Program-made: the position numbers and the translations under genes
In this document: positions 51,793 to 61,780 of the stretch, piece by piece
How positions within the stretch are numbered: position 1 is the first letter of the stretch
Layout of the letters: each line of letters starts with the position of its first letter
The notes under the pieces: model-generated
What the model was told of the DNA's origin: nothing
The model's input: only the letters and a program-made list of their open reading frames with translations
Databases searched by the model: none
Assembly (NCBI GenBank): GCA_040766985.1
Contig: JAXGPL010000004.1
Coordinates: forward strand, 1 to 64,000
Direction: 5' to 3'
Source of the DNA: JAXGPL01 sp040766985
GTDB taxonomy: Bacteria > Bacillota > Sulfobacillia > JAUYEG01
DNA: 64,000 nt

Positions 51793-52548
51793 CTACGGTT
51801 TGCGGAACAGGTACAGGGCCCAGCAAATGGTGTCGCGGGCCCACCGCAGGTGCGCATCGCGCGTTTGCCGGGTGCGCGCCAACATCTCCACCACGTCCGG
51901 ATCATCGGGGTGACGATGGCAATATCGCTCGACTGCCCGCACACGGAGCCATTCGTAGCGGTCCCAATCGTCCTGGCTGCTGGAAACCGAATAGAGGGGC
52001 AGAAGGCCCTCGTCAACACCCGCCTCGACATTGCCGGCGTTTGTGCCGAAGTCCTCGGCTTTCACCCCGGCTGCCGTAAGATAGCCTGGGTCCGGCGATT
52101 TGATCCAATATGGCTCGCCAACAAGCACCAGCCCGCCGGGCCGTACCCGGGCGGCCAGGCTGCGTAGAGCCCCGCGGTGCCCCCCGAACACCCAGCTCGC
52201 GCCGACGCACATCGCAAGGTCAAATGGCTCCGGATCGCTGAACTTGGCGCCGTCCATGACGACGATCTCCACTTTCGAAGGCGCCCTGACGCGCCTCCGC
52301 ACGTTTTCCACAGCCTCAGCGGCGAATCGCGGCGATAGGTCGACTCCGGTTGCCTGGATATAGCCGCGCTCGGCCAGGCGCACGAGCATCTCAGCCTTGC
52401 CGCAGGCGACATCGAGCACTCGCGCGTGCGCCGGCAGGTCGAGCACGCCAAGCAATTCGTCAACCTTGGCAGAGCTGATGGGGTTGATAATCTCGTGGTC
52501 CGCGCATGCGATGTGATGGTACTTGAAGGCATCCAAAAGACCGATCAT
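51793..52548 (-). CDS. Class I SAM-dependent methyltransferase
   Basis: The protein has about 251 residues from ATG 52548; a 21-codon longer frame is open but overlaps a large GC-rich hairpin, so I prefer the shorter one. Motif I is VLDVACGKAEMLVRLAERG, followed by GVDLSPRFAAEA and RPGGLVLVGEPYW. The C-terminal portion has a Trp/Arg-rich segment (DDWDRYEWLRVRAVERY) found in a group of uncharacterised methyltransferases. Substrate unknown. It lies convergent to dnaB and just past groEL. Confidence 0.82.
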   Translation of the reverse strand: MIGLLDAFKYHHIACADHEIINPISSAKVDELLGVLDLPAHARVLDVACGKAEMLVRLAERGYIQATGVDLSPRFAAEAVENVRRRVRAPSKVEIVVMDGAKFSDPEPFDLAMCVGASWVFGGHRGALRSLAARVRPGGLVLVGEPYWIKSPDPGYLTAAGVKAEDFGTNAGNVEAGVDEGLLPLYSVSSSQDDWDRYEWLRVRAVERYCHRHPDDPDVVEMLARTRQTRDAHLRWARDTICWALYLFRKP

Positions 52549-52625
52549 CTCCCGATGTGCCGGCACGTAGCGGCCGCGCCCTCTCCCCGCGGGACAGAGC
52601 GCGGCCGTCAACTGTGCCTTGGTTC

Positions 52626-54245
<1,620 letters not shown>

Positions 54246-54330
54246 TTAGGTCATGACCTCCTCTTCCGTTCTGACGGAGCCTGGCGGCCCCGGGATGGTT
54301 AATACCTGGAAACCTCCAGCTATGACAGGG

Positions 54331-54612
<282 letters not shown>

Positions 54613-54661
54613 TTCCGGTCCCCCTTCCACATGGATATCGGGGCCATCTCTAACAGCAGCG

Positions 54662-54688
54662 TTAGCACTCGCGGCCCCAGAGTGCTAA
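54662..54688. promoter_or_regulatory. CIRCE operator
   Basis: TTAGCACTC-N9-GAGTGCTAA is a perfect CIRCE element, the binding site of the repressor HrcA. It lies between the promoter and groES. Confidence 0.97.
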
Positions 54689-54696
54689 CACACTTG

Positions 54697-54726
54697 ATAT
54701 TACCGTTCGGCAAAACGCGAAGTCAA
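54697..54726 (-). promoter_or_regulatory. groESL promoter
   Basis: On the complement TTGACT (54721-54726) and TAATAT (54697-54702) with an 18-base spacer. The start would fall within the first arm of the CIRCE element, typical for HrcA control. Confidence 0.75.
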
Positions 54727-54838
54727 GTCCTGACTAGAGCCTGCCCTACAGCAGGGCCTGTGATGCCCGGGTTGGCGGCAGGGGGGTCCGCCCCGAGGCC
54801 AGAACTCGTCGCGAGGACACGCTATTCGGGGAGAGACG

Positions 54839-55648
54839 ATGGACACCAAAACAGGACCGGCAAGTACCACTCCATACGTGCGGTTCGCGGAGATCTACGA
54901 CCGCGTGATGCGGCCTGTAGGCTATGAGATGTGGGCCGACTACATCGAAGAACTGGTCGGGCTATATGGGCGGCAGGCGCGGCGGATTCTGGACCTTGCC
55001 TGCGGGACCGGTAACACGAGCCTACCCTTTGCCCGCCGCGGTTACGAGGTCGTCGGCGTCGACCAGTCGCCCGCGATGCTTGCGGTAGCGCGCGCTAAGG
55101 CGAGCGACGCAGGGCTGCCCGTGGCGTTCGTACAGGCCGACATGCGTTCGTTTGCCGTCGAGGCGCCAGTCGATCTGGCGGTCTGCCTCTTTGACAGCAT
55201 AAACTACCTGCTGGAGCCCGCGGACGTGGCTCGGGCCGCTGCATGCGTCCGGCGGGCTTTGGTGCCCGACGGGCTCTTCATCTTCGATGCAAATACCAGG
55301 TACCGTTTGTCCAACATCGACGACGAGATCCTGGTCTTCGACGAGGACGACTACTGCCTCGTGTGGCGTAATTCGTACGATGTGAGCCGCGAGGTGTGGC
55401 GGGCCGAGCTGACGGGGTTTCTGAGGTCGCGTCCGCGGCATGATCCAGTGTCGGGTAGTTACGCCGACGGCGGGTTCGTGCGTTTCCGCGAAACCCATGA
55501 AGAGCGGGCCTATGGTCCCGACGACCTCAAGTGGGCGTGTCAACAGGGGGGCCTCGAGGTGCTCGGGATGTTCACCGCCTTCGGGTTTGAACCCGCGGCG
55601 AGCGACTCATCGCGCATCTACGTGGTGGCCAAACGGCCTCCGGAATGA
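54839..55648 (+). CDS. Class I SAM-dependent methyltransferase
   Basis: The 269-residue protein begins with YVRFAEIYDRVMRPVGYEMWADYIEEL. It contains motif I ILDLACGTGNTSLPFARRGYEVVGVDQSPAML, then FVQADMRSF and DGLFIFDANTRYRL. This architecture is common among uncharacterised small-molecule methyltransferases (Methyltransf_25 type). The FAD oxidoreductase gene follows by 18 bases and may be cotranscribed. Substrate unknown; it is a different branch from the methyltransferase next to groEL. Confidence 0.87.
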   Translation: MDTKTGPASTTPYVRFAEIYDRVMRPVGYEMWADYIEELVGLYGRQARRILDLACGTGNTSLPFARRGYEVVGVDQSPAMLAVARAKASDAGLPVAFVQADMRSFAVEAPVDLAVCLFDSINYLLEPADVARAAACVRRALVPDGLFIFDANTRYRLSNIDDEILVFDEDDYCLVWRNSYDVSREVWRAELTGFLRSRPRHDPVSGSYADGGFVRFRETHEERAYGPDDLKWACQQGGLEVLGMFTAFGFEPAASDSSRIYVVAKRPPE

Positions 55649-55666
55649 GGAAGGAGTACGTGCCTG

Positions 55667-57097
55667 ATGCCTGGCGGTAGAGATGGCAAGTCCTACGATG
55701 TGGTCATCATCGGTTCGGGCCCGGCCGGCGTTTTCGCCGCGATCGAACTCACGGCCGCCGGCAGCAACCTAAGGGTCGCCCTGATCGACAAGGGCGCGGA
55801 CCTCGCCGACCGGGTTTGTCCCTTCAAGCGGGATGGGAGTACATGCGCACGCTGCAATCCGTGCTCGATCGTGACCGGCTGGGGCGGCGCGGGGGCCTTC
55901 AGCGACGGCAAGCTGACGCTGACCACCGAGTATGGCGGGACGCTGGACCAGTACCTGGGGCGCGACGGGTTGGCCAGGTTCATCAAGTACGTCGACGACG
56001 TCTATCTGCGTTTCGGTGCCACGGACAAGGTGTACGGGGCGGACGGCGATACGCTTCGCGACCTCATGAGACGGGCGGCTGCCGCGGATCTGGCCCTGAT
56101 CCCGGCCGTGATCCGGCACCTCGGCACCGAGCATTGCTACGACATCCTCATGGCCATGCGTCAGTATCTCGACGGGCGGGTCGACATCATCACGCGGGTG
56201 GCGGTCGAAGAGATCCTGATGGTGGAGGGGCGGGCGTCCGGCGTGGTGCTTTCAGACGGGCGCGAACTCGCAGCCAAGTACGTTATCGGGGCGCCGGGCA
56301 GGGAAGGGGCGGCGTGGTTTGCGACAGAGGCCGAGCGGATCGGACTTGACCTCGAAACCAACCCCGTCGACATCGGCGTGCGCGTCGAGGTGCCCGCCGT
56401 CGTGACAAAGCACTTGACCGACGCCATCTACGAGAGCAAACTGATCTACTACACCAAGTCGTTCGACGACCGCGTGCGCGTCTTCTGCATGGCGCCTTAC
56501 GGCGAGGTCGTCATCGAGAACAACGACGGGCTGGTGACAGTCAACGGCCACAGCTACGCGGAATACAAGACGGACTACACCAACTTCGCGCTGTTGGTCA
56601 GCAAGACGTTCACCGAGCCGTTCAAAGAACCGCTCGCATACGGCAAGAATATCGCGGCGCTAGCCAACATGCTGGGCGGCAGTGTTCTTGTGCAGCGGTT
56701 GGGGGACCTGCTCGCAGGGCGACGCTCGACGGACAAGCGCATCGAACGCGGTATGGTGCGACCGACGCTTTCCGAGGCGACGCCCGGCGACCTCAGCCTG
56801 GTCCTGCCGTACCGGCACATGGTCGACATCCTGGAGATGATGCAGGCGCTGGACAAAGTCGCCCCGGGCGTGTACTCGCGGCATACTTTGATGTATGGCG
56901 TTGAAGTCAAGTTCTACTCAGCGCGACCGAGACTGACGAACGTGCTCGAAACGCAAGTACCCAACCTGTTCGCAATCGGCGACGGCGCCGGTGTGACGCG
57001 CGGGCTTGTGCAGGCGTCGGTGTCCGGAGTCTGGGTCGCGCGGGAGATCGCACGGCGCGAGGGGTTGCCGGAGAGGGAGTTGCGGGTCGCCTTTTAG
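55667..57097 (+). CDS. FAD-dependent dehydrogenase (COG2509-like)
   Basis: The 476-residue protein starts with a dinucleotide-binding VVIIGSGPAGVFAAIELTAAG. It then has a cysteine cluster KRDGSTCARCNPCSIVTGWGGAGAFSDGKL (about 48-77) and ends with NLFAIGDGAGVTRGLVQASVSGVWVAREI. The family is widespread and uncharacterised; the CxxCxxC near the FAD fold might bind metal or take part in redox chemistry. It follows a methyltransferase gene closely. Confidence 0.88.
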   Translation: MPGGRDGKSYDVVIIGSGPAGVFAAIELTAAGSNLRVALIDKGADLADRVCPFKRDGSTCARCNPCSIVTGWGGAGAFSDGKLTLTTEYGGTLDQYLGRDGLARFIKYVDDVYLRFGATDKVYGADGDTLRDLMRRAAAADLALIPAVIRHLGTEHCYDILMAMRQYLDGRVDIITRVAVEEILMVEGRASGVVLSDGRELAAKYVIGAPGREGAAWFATEAERIGLDLETNPVDIGVRVEVPAVVTKHLTDAIYESKLIYYTKSFDDRVRVFCMAPYGEVVIENNDGLVTVNGHSYAEYKTDYTNFALLVSKTFTEPFKEPLAYGKNIAALANMLGGSVLVQRLGDLLAGRRSTDKRIERGMVRPTLSEATPGDLSLVLPYRHMVDILEMMQALDKVAPGVYSRHTLMYGVEVKFYSARPRLTNVLETQVPNLFAIGDGAGVTRGLVQASVSGVWVAREIARREGLPERELRVAF

Positions 57098-57168
57098 CAC
57101 CGATGCTTGCACAATCGAGCGCGCGCTGAGCGTGCTGCCTGCATGGCTCAATACCGCCCAAATGCCGT

Positions 57169-57197
57169 TTGATTTGCCTTTTGCGCTTCGGTATAAT
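57169..57197 (+). promoter_or_regulatory. Promoter of the tRNA-Gly/tRNA-Thr pair
   Basis: TTGATT (57169-57174) and a perfect TATAAT (57192-57197) with a 17-base spacer. The tRNA-Gly gene begins 15 bases later. Confidence 0.75.
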
Positions 57198-57212
57198 GTG
57201 TGTTGCCAACGA

Positions 57213-57287
57213 GCGGGAGTAGTTTAGTGGTAGAACGTCGGCTTCCCAAGCCGAAGGTCGCGGGTTCGAGCCCCGTCTCCCGCTCCA
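57213..57287 (+). tRNA. tRNA-Gly (anticodon CCC)
   Basis: 75 bases, acceptor GCGGGAG/CTCCCGC, anticodon stem TCGGC/GCCGA, loop TTCCCAA (anticodon CCC, reads GGG), T loop TTCGAGC, encoded CCA. Confidence 0.97.
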
Positions 57288-57315
57288 ATCTATTTCCTGG
57301 GCAATTTGCTTGTGG

Positions 57316-57390
57316 GCCGGCGTAGCTCAGTGGTAGAGCAGCCGATTCGTAATCGGCAGGTCGAGAGTTCAAATCTCTCCGCCGGCTCCA
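57316..57390 (+). tRNA. tRNA-Thr (anticodon CGT)
   Basis: 75 bases, acceptor GCCGGCG/CGCCGGC, anticodon stem GCCGA/TCGGC, loop TTCGTAA (anticodon CGT, reads ACG), T loop TTCAAAT, encoded CCA. Confidence 0.97.
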
Positions 57391-57422
57391 GAGCGTGACA
57401 GCCATAAGCAGGTCTTTAGATT

Positions 57423-57451
57423 AGCGGCGTCCAATGCGACGCCGCTTTTTG
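57423..57451 (+). terminator. Terminator after the tRNA pair
   Basis: AGCGGCGTC-CAATGC-GACGCCGCT followed by TTTTG, 33 bases past tRNA-Thr. A clear Rho-independent terminator. Confidence 0.88.
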
Positions 57452-57523
57452 ACTTCCTGGTCGAATAGCGGTTCTCTGCTGTGGCCAATCGTCCCCTTGC
57501 CAAACCTCTTGCGGCCCCGCAGC

Positions 57524-58813
57524 ATGAGAAAGCAACGGAAATCACCTTCGCTAGATAGCCGGGAGGATCCGAGCTCTATCCACTCATCTAGTTCCGGGCG
57601 GCTTGCCTACCTTGACTGGCTGCGATTCATCGTTGTGCTGTCCCTCGCCCCGTTTCACGCGGCCATCAGCTTCACCGGCGTGGGTTCCGTGTACGTCTAC
57701 GACACCCCCGTCCGGGACATTCTGCTGGCCAGCGGCACGCCCGTGAATGTGGGGCCAAGCGTACTCGCGTACTTTACGATCTTCATGGACAACTGGTTCA
57801 TGCACCTGCTCTTTTTCATCTCGGGGATTGGCGTTGCTCACTCGCTCCGGAGAAGAGGCGCGGCTGAGTTCATGGGTGAACGCTGCAACCGGTTGATGGT
57901 TCCGTTCCTGCTCGGCACCTTGATTATCGTACCGGTCCAGACGTGGATGGGAGCTCTGGCATTCGGCAGGTTCTCGGGGAACGTGCTTGACTTCCTACCC
58001 AGGTTCTTCACCTGGGAGCACTTCAACTGGGGCCACCTCTGGTTTCTGTTGTACCTCTTCGCCTTCTCCTCGCTGGCATTGCCGCTGTTCCTGCTAATCA
58101 ATCGGAAGGGCGAAGGATCCCGTCTGTTCTCTGTGGCCCGGCGATATGCTGCGATGCCGTTGATTCTGCTTCCCGCACTCTGGACGGGCCTCCTCGAAGC
58201 GCTCCTCCGGCCTGGATGGCCTGGGTCGTTGAATCTCTATAGCGATTGGGCTGTCGTCACCGTCAGCCCTGCCTTTTTCCTTGCGGGATACATTGCCGCG
58301 TCGGTGCCGGGATTGCTCCAAGCCATCGAGAAACACCGGCTTGCCGCCTTGAGCCTAGGCGCTGTCGCCTTTGCGGCCAGAATGGCCAGCTACAGAATGT
58401 TTGCAGTACCAGACGGTTACAACGCGGCAAACATCATTGCGCAGGCCCTTCGGGGCGTCGCGGCCTACGGGCTCGTCCTCGCCGCCATGGGCTATGGACG
58501 GCGCTATCTGAACAGGCAAAGCGCGATGCTGGGCACTGCCCGTGACCTCTCGTTTCCGCTTTACGTACTCCACTACGCTCCCGTCACCGCCGCGACATAT
58601 CTCCTTCTGGACAGCGGTCTGTCCGTTTGGGCCAGGTGGATGCTGGCTGTGGCTGCGGCGTGGGGTTTCACGGCGTTGTTCACATCCGTCGCGCGACACA
58701 TTCCGCCGATGAGAAGCTTCTTTGGCCTACGGCAACCCACGAGCAGGGCACGTGGCAGCCTTGGGGCCGTTACAGCAGAGCCCAAGAGCAGCAATTGTGG
58801 CGATGGCGTGTGA
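57524..58813 (+). CDS. Acyltransferase 3 family membrane protein
   Basis: The open frame begins inside the terminator at 57434, so I use ATG 57524 (429 residues), although no clear ribosome-binding site is seen. RLAYLDWLRFIVVLSLAPFHAA near residue 27 is the acyltransferase-3 signature, with the catalytic-type His in PFHAA. About ten membrane spans follow, including HLWFLLYLFAFSSLALPLFLL. Relatives move acetyl or other acyl groups onto cell-surface sugars or lipids (OafA, MdoC). It lies alone between tRNAs and a large regulator gene; its substrate is unknown. Confidence 0.85.
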   Translation: MRKQRKSPSLDSREDPSSIHSSSSGRLAYLDWLRFIVVLSLAPFHAAISFTGVGSVYVYDTPVRDILLASGTPVNVGPSVLAYFTIFMDNWFMHLLFFISGIGVAHSLRRRGAAEFMGERCNRLMVPFLLGTLIIVPVQTWMGALAFGRFSGNVLDFLPRFFTWEHFNWGHLWFLLYLFAFSSLALPLFLLINRKGEGSRLFSVARRYAAMPLILLPALWTGLLEALLRPGWPGSLNLYSDWAVVTVSPAFFLAGYIAASVPGLLQAIEKHRLAALSLGAVAFAARMASYRMFAVPDGYNAANIIAQALRGVAAYGLVLAAMGYGRRYLNRQSAMLGTARDLSFPLYVLHYAPVTAATYLLLDSGLSVWARWMLAVAAAWGFTALFTSVARHIPPMRSFFGLRQPTSRARGSLGAVTAEPKSSNCGDGV

Positions 58814-58883
58814 CATTCCACACCGCCCGTTGCCCTCTTCATCCTCAAGTACTAGGCTTAGGGCAGATGCCACGCCGGGGTAG

Positions 58884-61646
58884 ATGCCATTGATGCAGGC
58901 TAGTGCGCTGTTGCGGACCAAATTGCACTCGCCAGAGCCGCGGGCCGGGTCGGTTGCGCGGCCGCGTCTGCTTTCCCGCCTCGACGAATCGCTCCACCCT
59001 GGCCATCGGCTGGCCCTGATCTGCGGCCCCGCGGGCTACGGCAAGACGACCCTGGTGCGCCAATGGCTGATGGGCCTCGATGTCAGCGTAAGGGGTTCGG
59101 CCGCAGCGGCGGCCCCGGCGGCGGGCCAGTCCCCGGCGGGGGGCCGAGCTTCTGCAGCACGCCAGGCGGTGCCAAGTCCCCGTTGGGAATGGCTGACGCT
59201 CGACAGCGCGGACAACGACATCGCCCGTTTCAGCGCCTACCTCGCAGCGGCCTTGGAGCAGGTCGAGCCGGGATCGTGGAACGCCCCTGCGGTCAAGCAT
59301 GAAGCGGCCCCGCCGGAGTCCCCCTTTGGCGTCGCCACCGCGCTCCTCAACTCCATGGCCGCCTCCGGCGCCCCCCGTGGCCCCGCCATCATCGTGCTTG
59401 ACGACTACCAACAGATCCAGGCGCCGGCGGTCCACGAGTTGGTGGGTTTCCTGGTTGAAGGTGCTCCCTCCCACGTCCGCTGGGTGATCGTCACGCGGGA
59501 AGACCCACCCCTGGGACTGTCCAGGCTCCGGGCGCGCGGCCAGCTCACCGAGGTCAGGGAAGCGGACCTCCGCTTCACGGTGCCAGAAGCTGCCTTGTTC
59601 CTCAATGGCACGATGCGCCTTGGCCTGACCGACAGCGAGGTCGAGGCGCTCGCGGGCCGCACTGAGGGTTGGGCCGCCGGCCTGCAACTGGCCGGCCTCT
59701 CCCTGCGCGGCCGCGAAGCGGCCGACCGGATCGCGTTCGTGGCCGACTTCTCTGGGAGCCACCGCTACGTCATCGACTACCTGATCGATGAAGTGCTGCG
59801 GCGCCAGCCTCCGGAAACCCGCCGTTTCCTGTGCCAGACGGCCGTCCTCGGGCGTTTCTGCCCGGCCCTCTGCGACGCCGTTACCGGCCGCGAGGACAGC
59901 CGCGACATGTTGGCGCATCTGGACCGCGCGAATCTCTTCGTGATACCCCTCGACGACCGGCGCGAGTGGTATCGCTACCACAGCCTGTTCGCCGGCTGCC
60001 TTGATGCGCTGTTGACGGAGGGCGAGCGGGCGGCGCTTCACCGGAGGGCGGCGGGGTGGTTCGAGGCGCGCGACCTGGCCGCCGAGGCCGCAGGGCATGC
60101 TCTGGCCGGGGGCGATGGAGTTCAGGCGGCCAGGCTGGTAAGGCGAATGGCTCCGGAGCTCATTGCCCGGGGCGAGTTGGAAGGCCTGCTGCGCTGGCTT
60201 GATGCGCTCTCCGCGAACGAGATACGCGACGACATCGAGCTAACGGTGTTTCGAGCCTGGGCCCTTTTCCTGACGGGACGCCTAAAAGACGCGGCAGCCG
60301 CGGTCAGACCGATGCTCCCCCGGTTGCCGGCGGAAGGCGACCGGGATGTCAGAGCCCAGCTCTTGGTCCTTTTGTCGTGGCTGGCCAACTTCGAGGATCA
60401 AGTCGCCGCGAGCGCGCGGATGGCGGGTGAGGCGCTTGACCTCACCGCAGGCGGGGAATCGCTCGTGCGGGTTGTAGCGTTTGACCTCCTCGGCGAAGCC
60501 CAGGTCCGCCTCGGCGCGGGGACTGCGGGCACGCGCAGCTTCCGCGAGGGGATCGCGTTGGCCGAGCGTCTCAACCATTCATTTGCAGCAGTTGCGATGA
60601 CCTACAACCTCGCCATGAACCTCAACCGGCAGGGGCGGCGGGCCGAGGCGGTTTCCGTGAGCCGCGAGGGTATCGGCAGGTACTTGGATGCCCGCGGCGT
60701 TCCGCGCCCCGTGGCGGATCAGCTGTACTTGCCGCTCGCGCTACTGAGTTACGAGGCCAACGAGTTGGAGGAGGCGCGCGACCACCTGGGCAAGGGCCTG
60801 GAGTCTCCGCCGCAGGGAGTAGGCCTGAACCGGGTCCTCCTCGTCGATGGCCCGTGGCTTAAGGTCAGGCTGGCCCTGGCCGCCGGTGACGCGCAGGCTG
60901 CGTTGGCGACTGCCCGCTACGCGAGCCAGTCCGCACGGGAGGCCGGGCATGCCCGGGCCGCCCATATCATGGCCGCATGCGAGGCCCAAGCGCAACTGAG
61001 GTTGGGCGACACGGAAGCAGCCATCCGCTGGGCCGTCGATGCGGGCTTATGGGACCGCGGGCCGGCCCGTCCGCTGGCGCCGGGGAACGAGCTGGTGGAC
61101 CTGGTCTTAGCAGGTCTGTTCTTGGAAACCGGCCGCCTGCTCGACGCCAAAGCCCTGCTTACGGACATGGAGGCCGCAGCCCTGGAAGGTGACCGTTACG
61201 GGCGGCTCATCAGGATCAACCTCCTGGAGAGTGCGGCTGAGATGGCCGCATCGTCGAGGGCAAAGGCCCTCGGGCATCTCGTGCAGGCAGTCAGGCTGGC
61301 GGCGCCGGAAGGTTATGTGCGGGCGTTTCTGGACGAGGGGGCCCCTGTAGCGGGGCTGCTCCCGGAAGTGCAGGGCAAATCCCCCGCCTTTGTGGCGGCG
61401 GTGATCAAGGCGGCGGCAGGCCATCGCGACGACCACATCCCAAGTAGCCCCGATCGCCTCACCGAGCAGGAGACGAGGATCCTGCGCCTCTTGGCCGCCG
61501 GCATGTCCAACTCAGAAATTGCCGCCGAATTGGTGATCAAGGCCGGCACCGTCAAGTGGCACGTCCACAACATCTACTGTAAGCTCGGCGCCGGCCACAG
61601 GGCCCAGGCGGTGGCCCGTGCCCGCGCCCGCGGCCTATTGACTTAA
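58884..61646 (+). CDS. MalT-type (LAL) LuxR-family transcriptional regulator
   Basis: This 920-residue protein is of the large ATP-binding LuxR type. Its N-terminus has LLRTKLHSPEPRAGSVARPRLL and Walker A CGPAGYGKTTLVRQWL (48-63), then IIVLDDYQQI as Walker B. A central helical repeat region of TPR type (about 400-830) should bind the signal. The C-terminus carries a LuxR helix-turn-helix, LTEQETRILRLLAAGMSNSEI and KAGTVKWHVHNIYCKLG. The ligand is unknown. A serine hydrolase lies directly downstream on the same strand and is a likely target. Confidence 0.92.
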   Translation: MPLMQASALLRTKLHSPEPRAGSVARPRLLSRLDESLHPGHRLALICGPAGYGKTTLVRQWLMGLDVSVRGSAAAAAPAAGQSPAGGRASAARQAVPSPRWEWLTLDSADNDIARFSAYLAAALEQVEPGSWNAPAVKHEAAPPESPFGVATALLNSMAASGAPRGPAIIVLDDYQQIQAPAVHELVGFLVEGAPSHVRWVIVTREDPPLGLSRLRARGQLTEVREADLRFTVPEAALFLNGTMRLGLTDSEVEALAGRTEGWAAGLQLAGLSLRGREAADRIAFVADFSGSHRYVIDYLIDEVLRRQPPETRRFLCQTAVLGRFCPALCDAVTGREDSRDMLAHLDRANLFVIPLDDRREWYRYHSLFAGCLDALLTEGERAALHRRAAGWFEARDLAAEAAGHALAGGDGVQAARLVRRMAPELIARGELEGLLRWLDALSANEIRDDIELTVFRAWALFLTGRLKDAAAAVRPMLPRLPAEGDRDVRAQLLVLLSWLANFEDQVAASARMAGEALDLTAGGESLVRVVAFDLLGEAQVRLGAGTAGTRSFREGIALAERLNHSFAAVAMTYNLAMNLNRQGRRAEAVSVSREGIGRYLDARGVPRPVADQLYLPLALLSYEANELEEARDHLGKGLESPPQGVGLNRVLLVDGPWLKVRLALAAGDAQAALATARYASQSAREAGHARAAHIMAACEAQAQLRLGDTEAAIRWAVDAGLWDRGPARPLAPGNELVDLVLAGLFLETGRLLDAKALLTDMEAAALEGDRYGRLIRINLLESAAEMAASSRAKALGHLVQAVRLAAPEGYVRAFLDEGAPVAGLLPEVQGKSPAFVAAVIKAAAGHRDDHIPSSPDRLTEQETRILRLLAAGMSNSEIAAELVIKAGTVKWHVHNIYCKLGAGHRAQAVARARARGLLT

Positions 61647-61780
61647 GCTCACCGACCATCCCACCGCATCGCACCGGCCAGAACCCATCCACGACCCCAT
61701 CTGTGGATAGGCGACATCCCTATCCACCAGCGGCTATAAAGCGTCTGAGACCAAAATCACCGTACTGGGGGCGAGACGCG

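Noticed and set aside
52571..52606. Large GC-rich hairpin between groEL and the methyltransferase
   Set aside because: No T-run on either strand; used only to argue for the shorter methyltransferase start.
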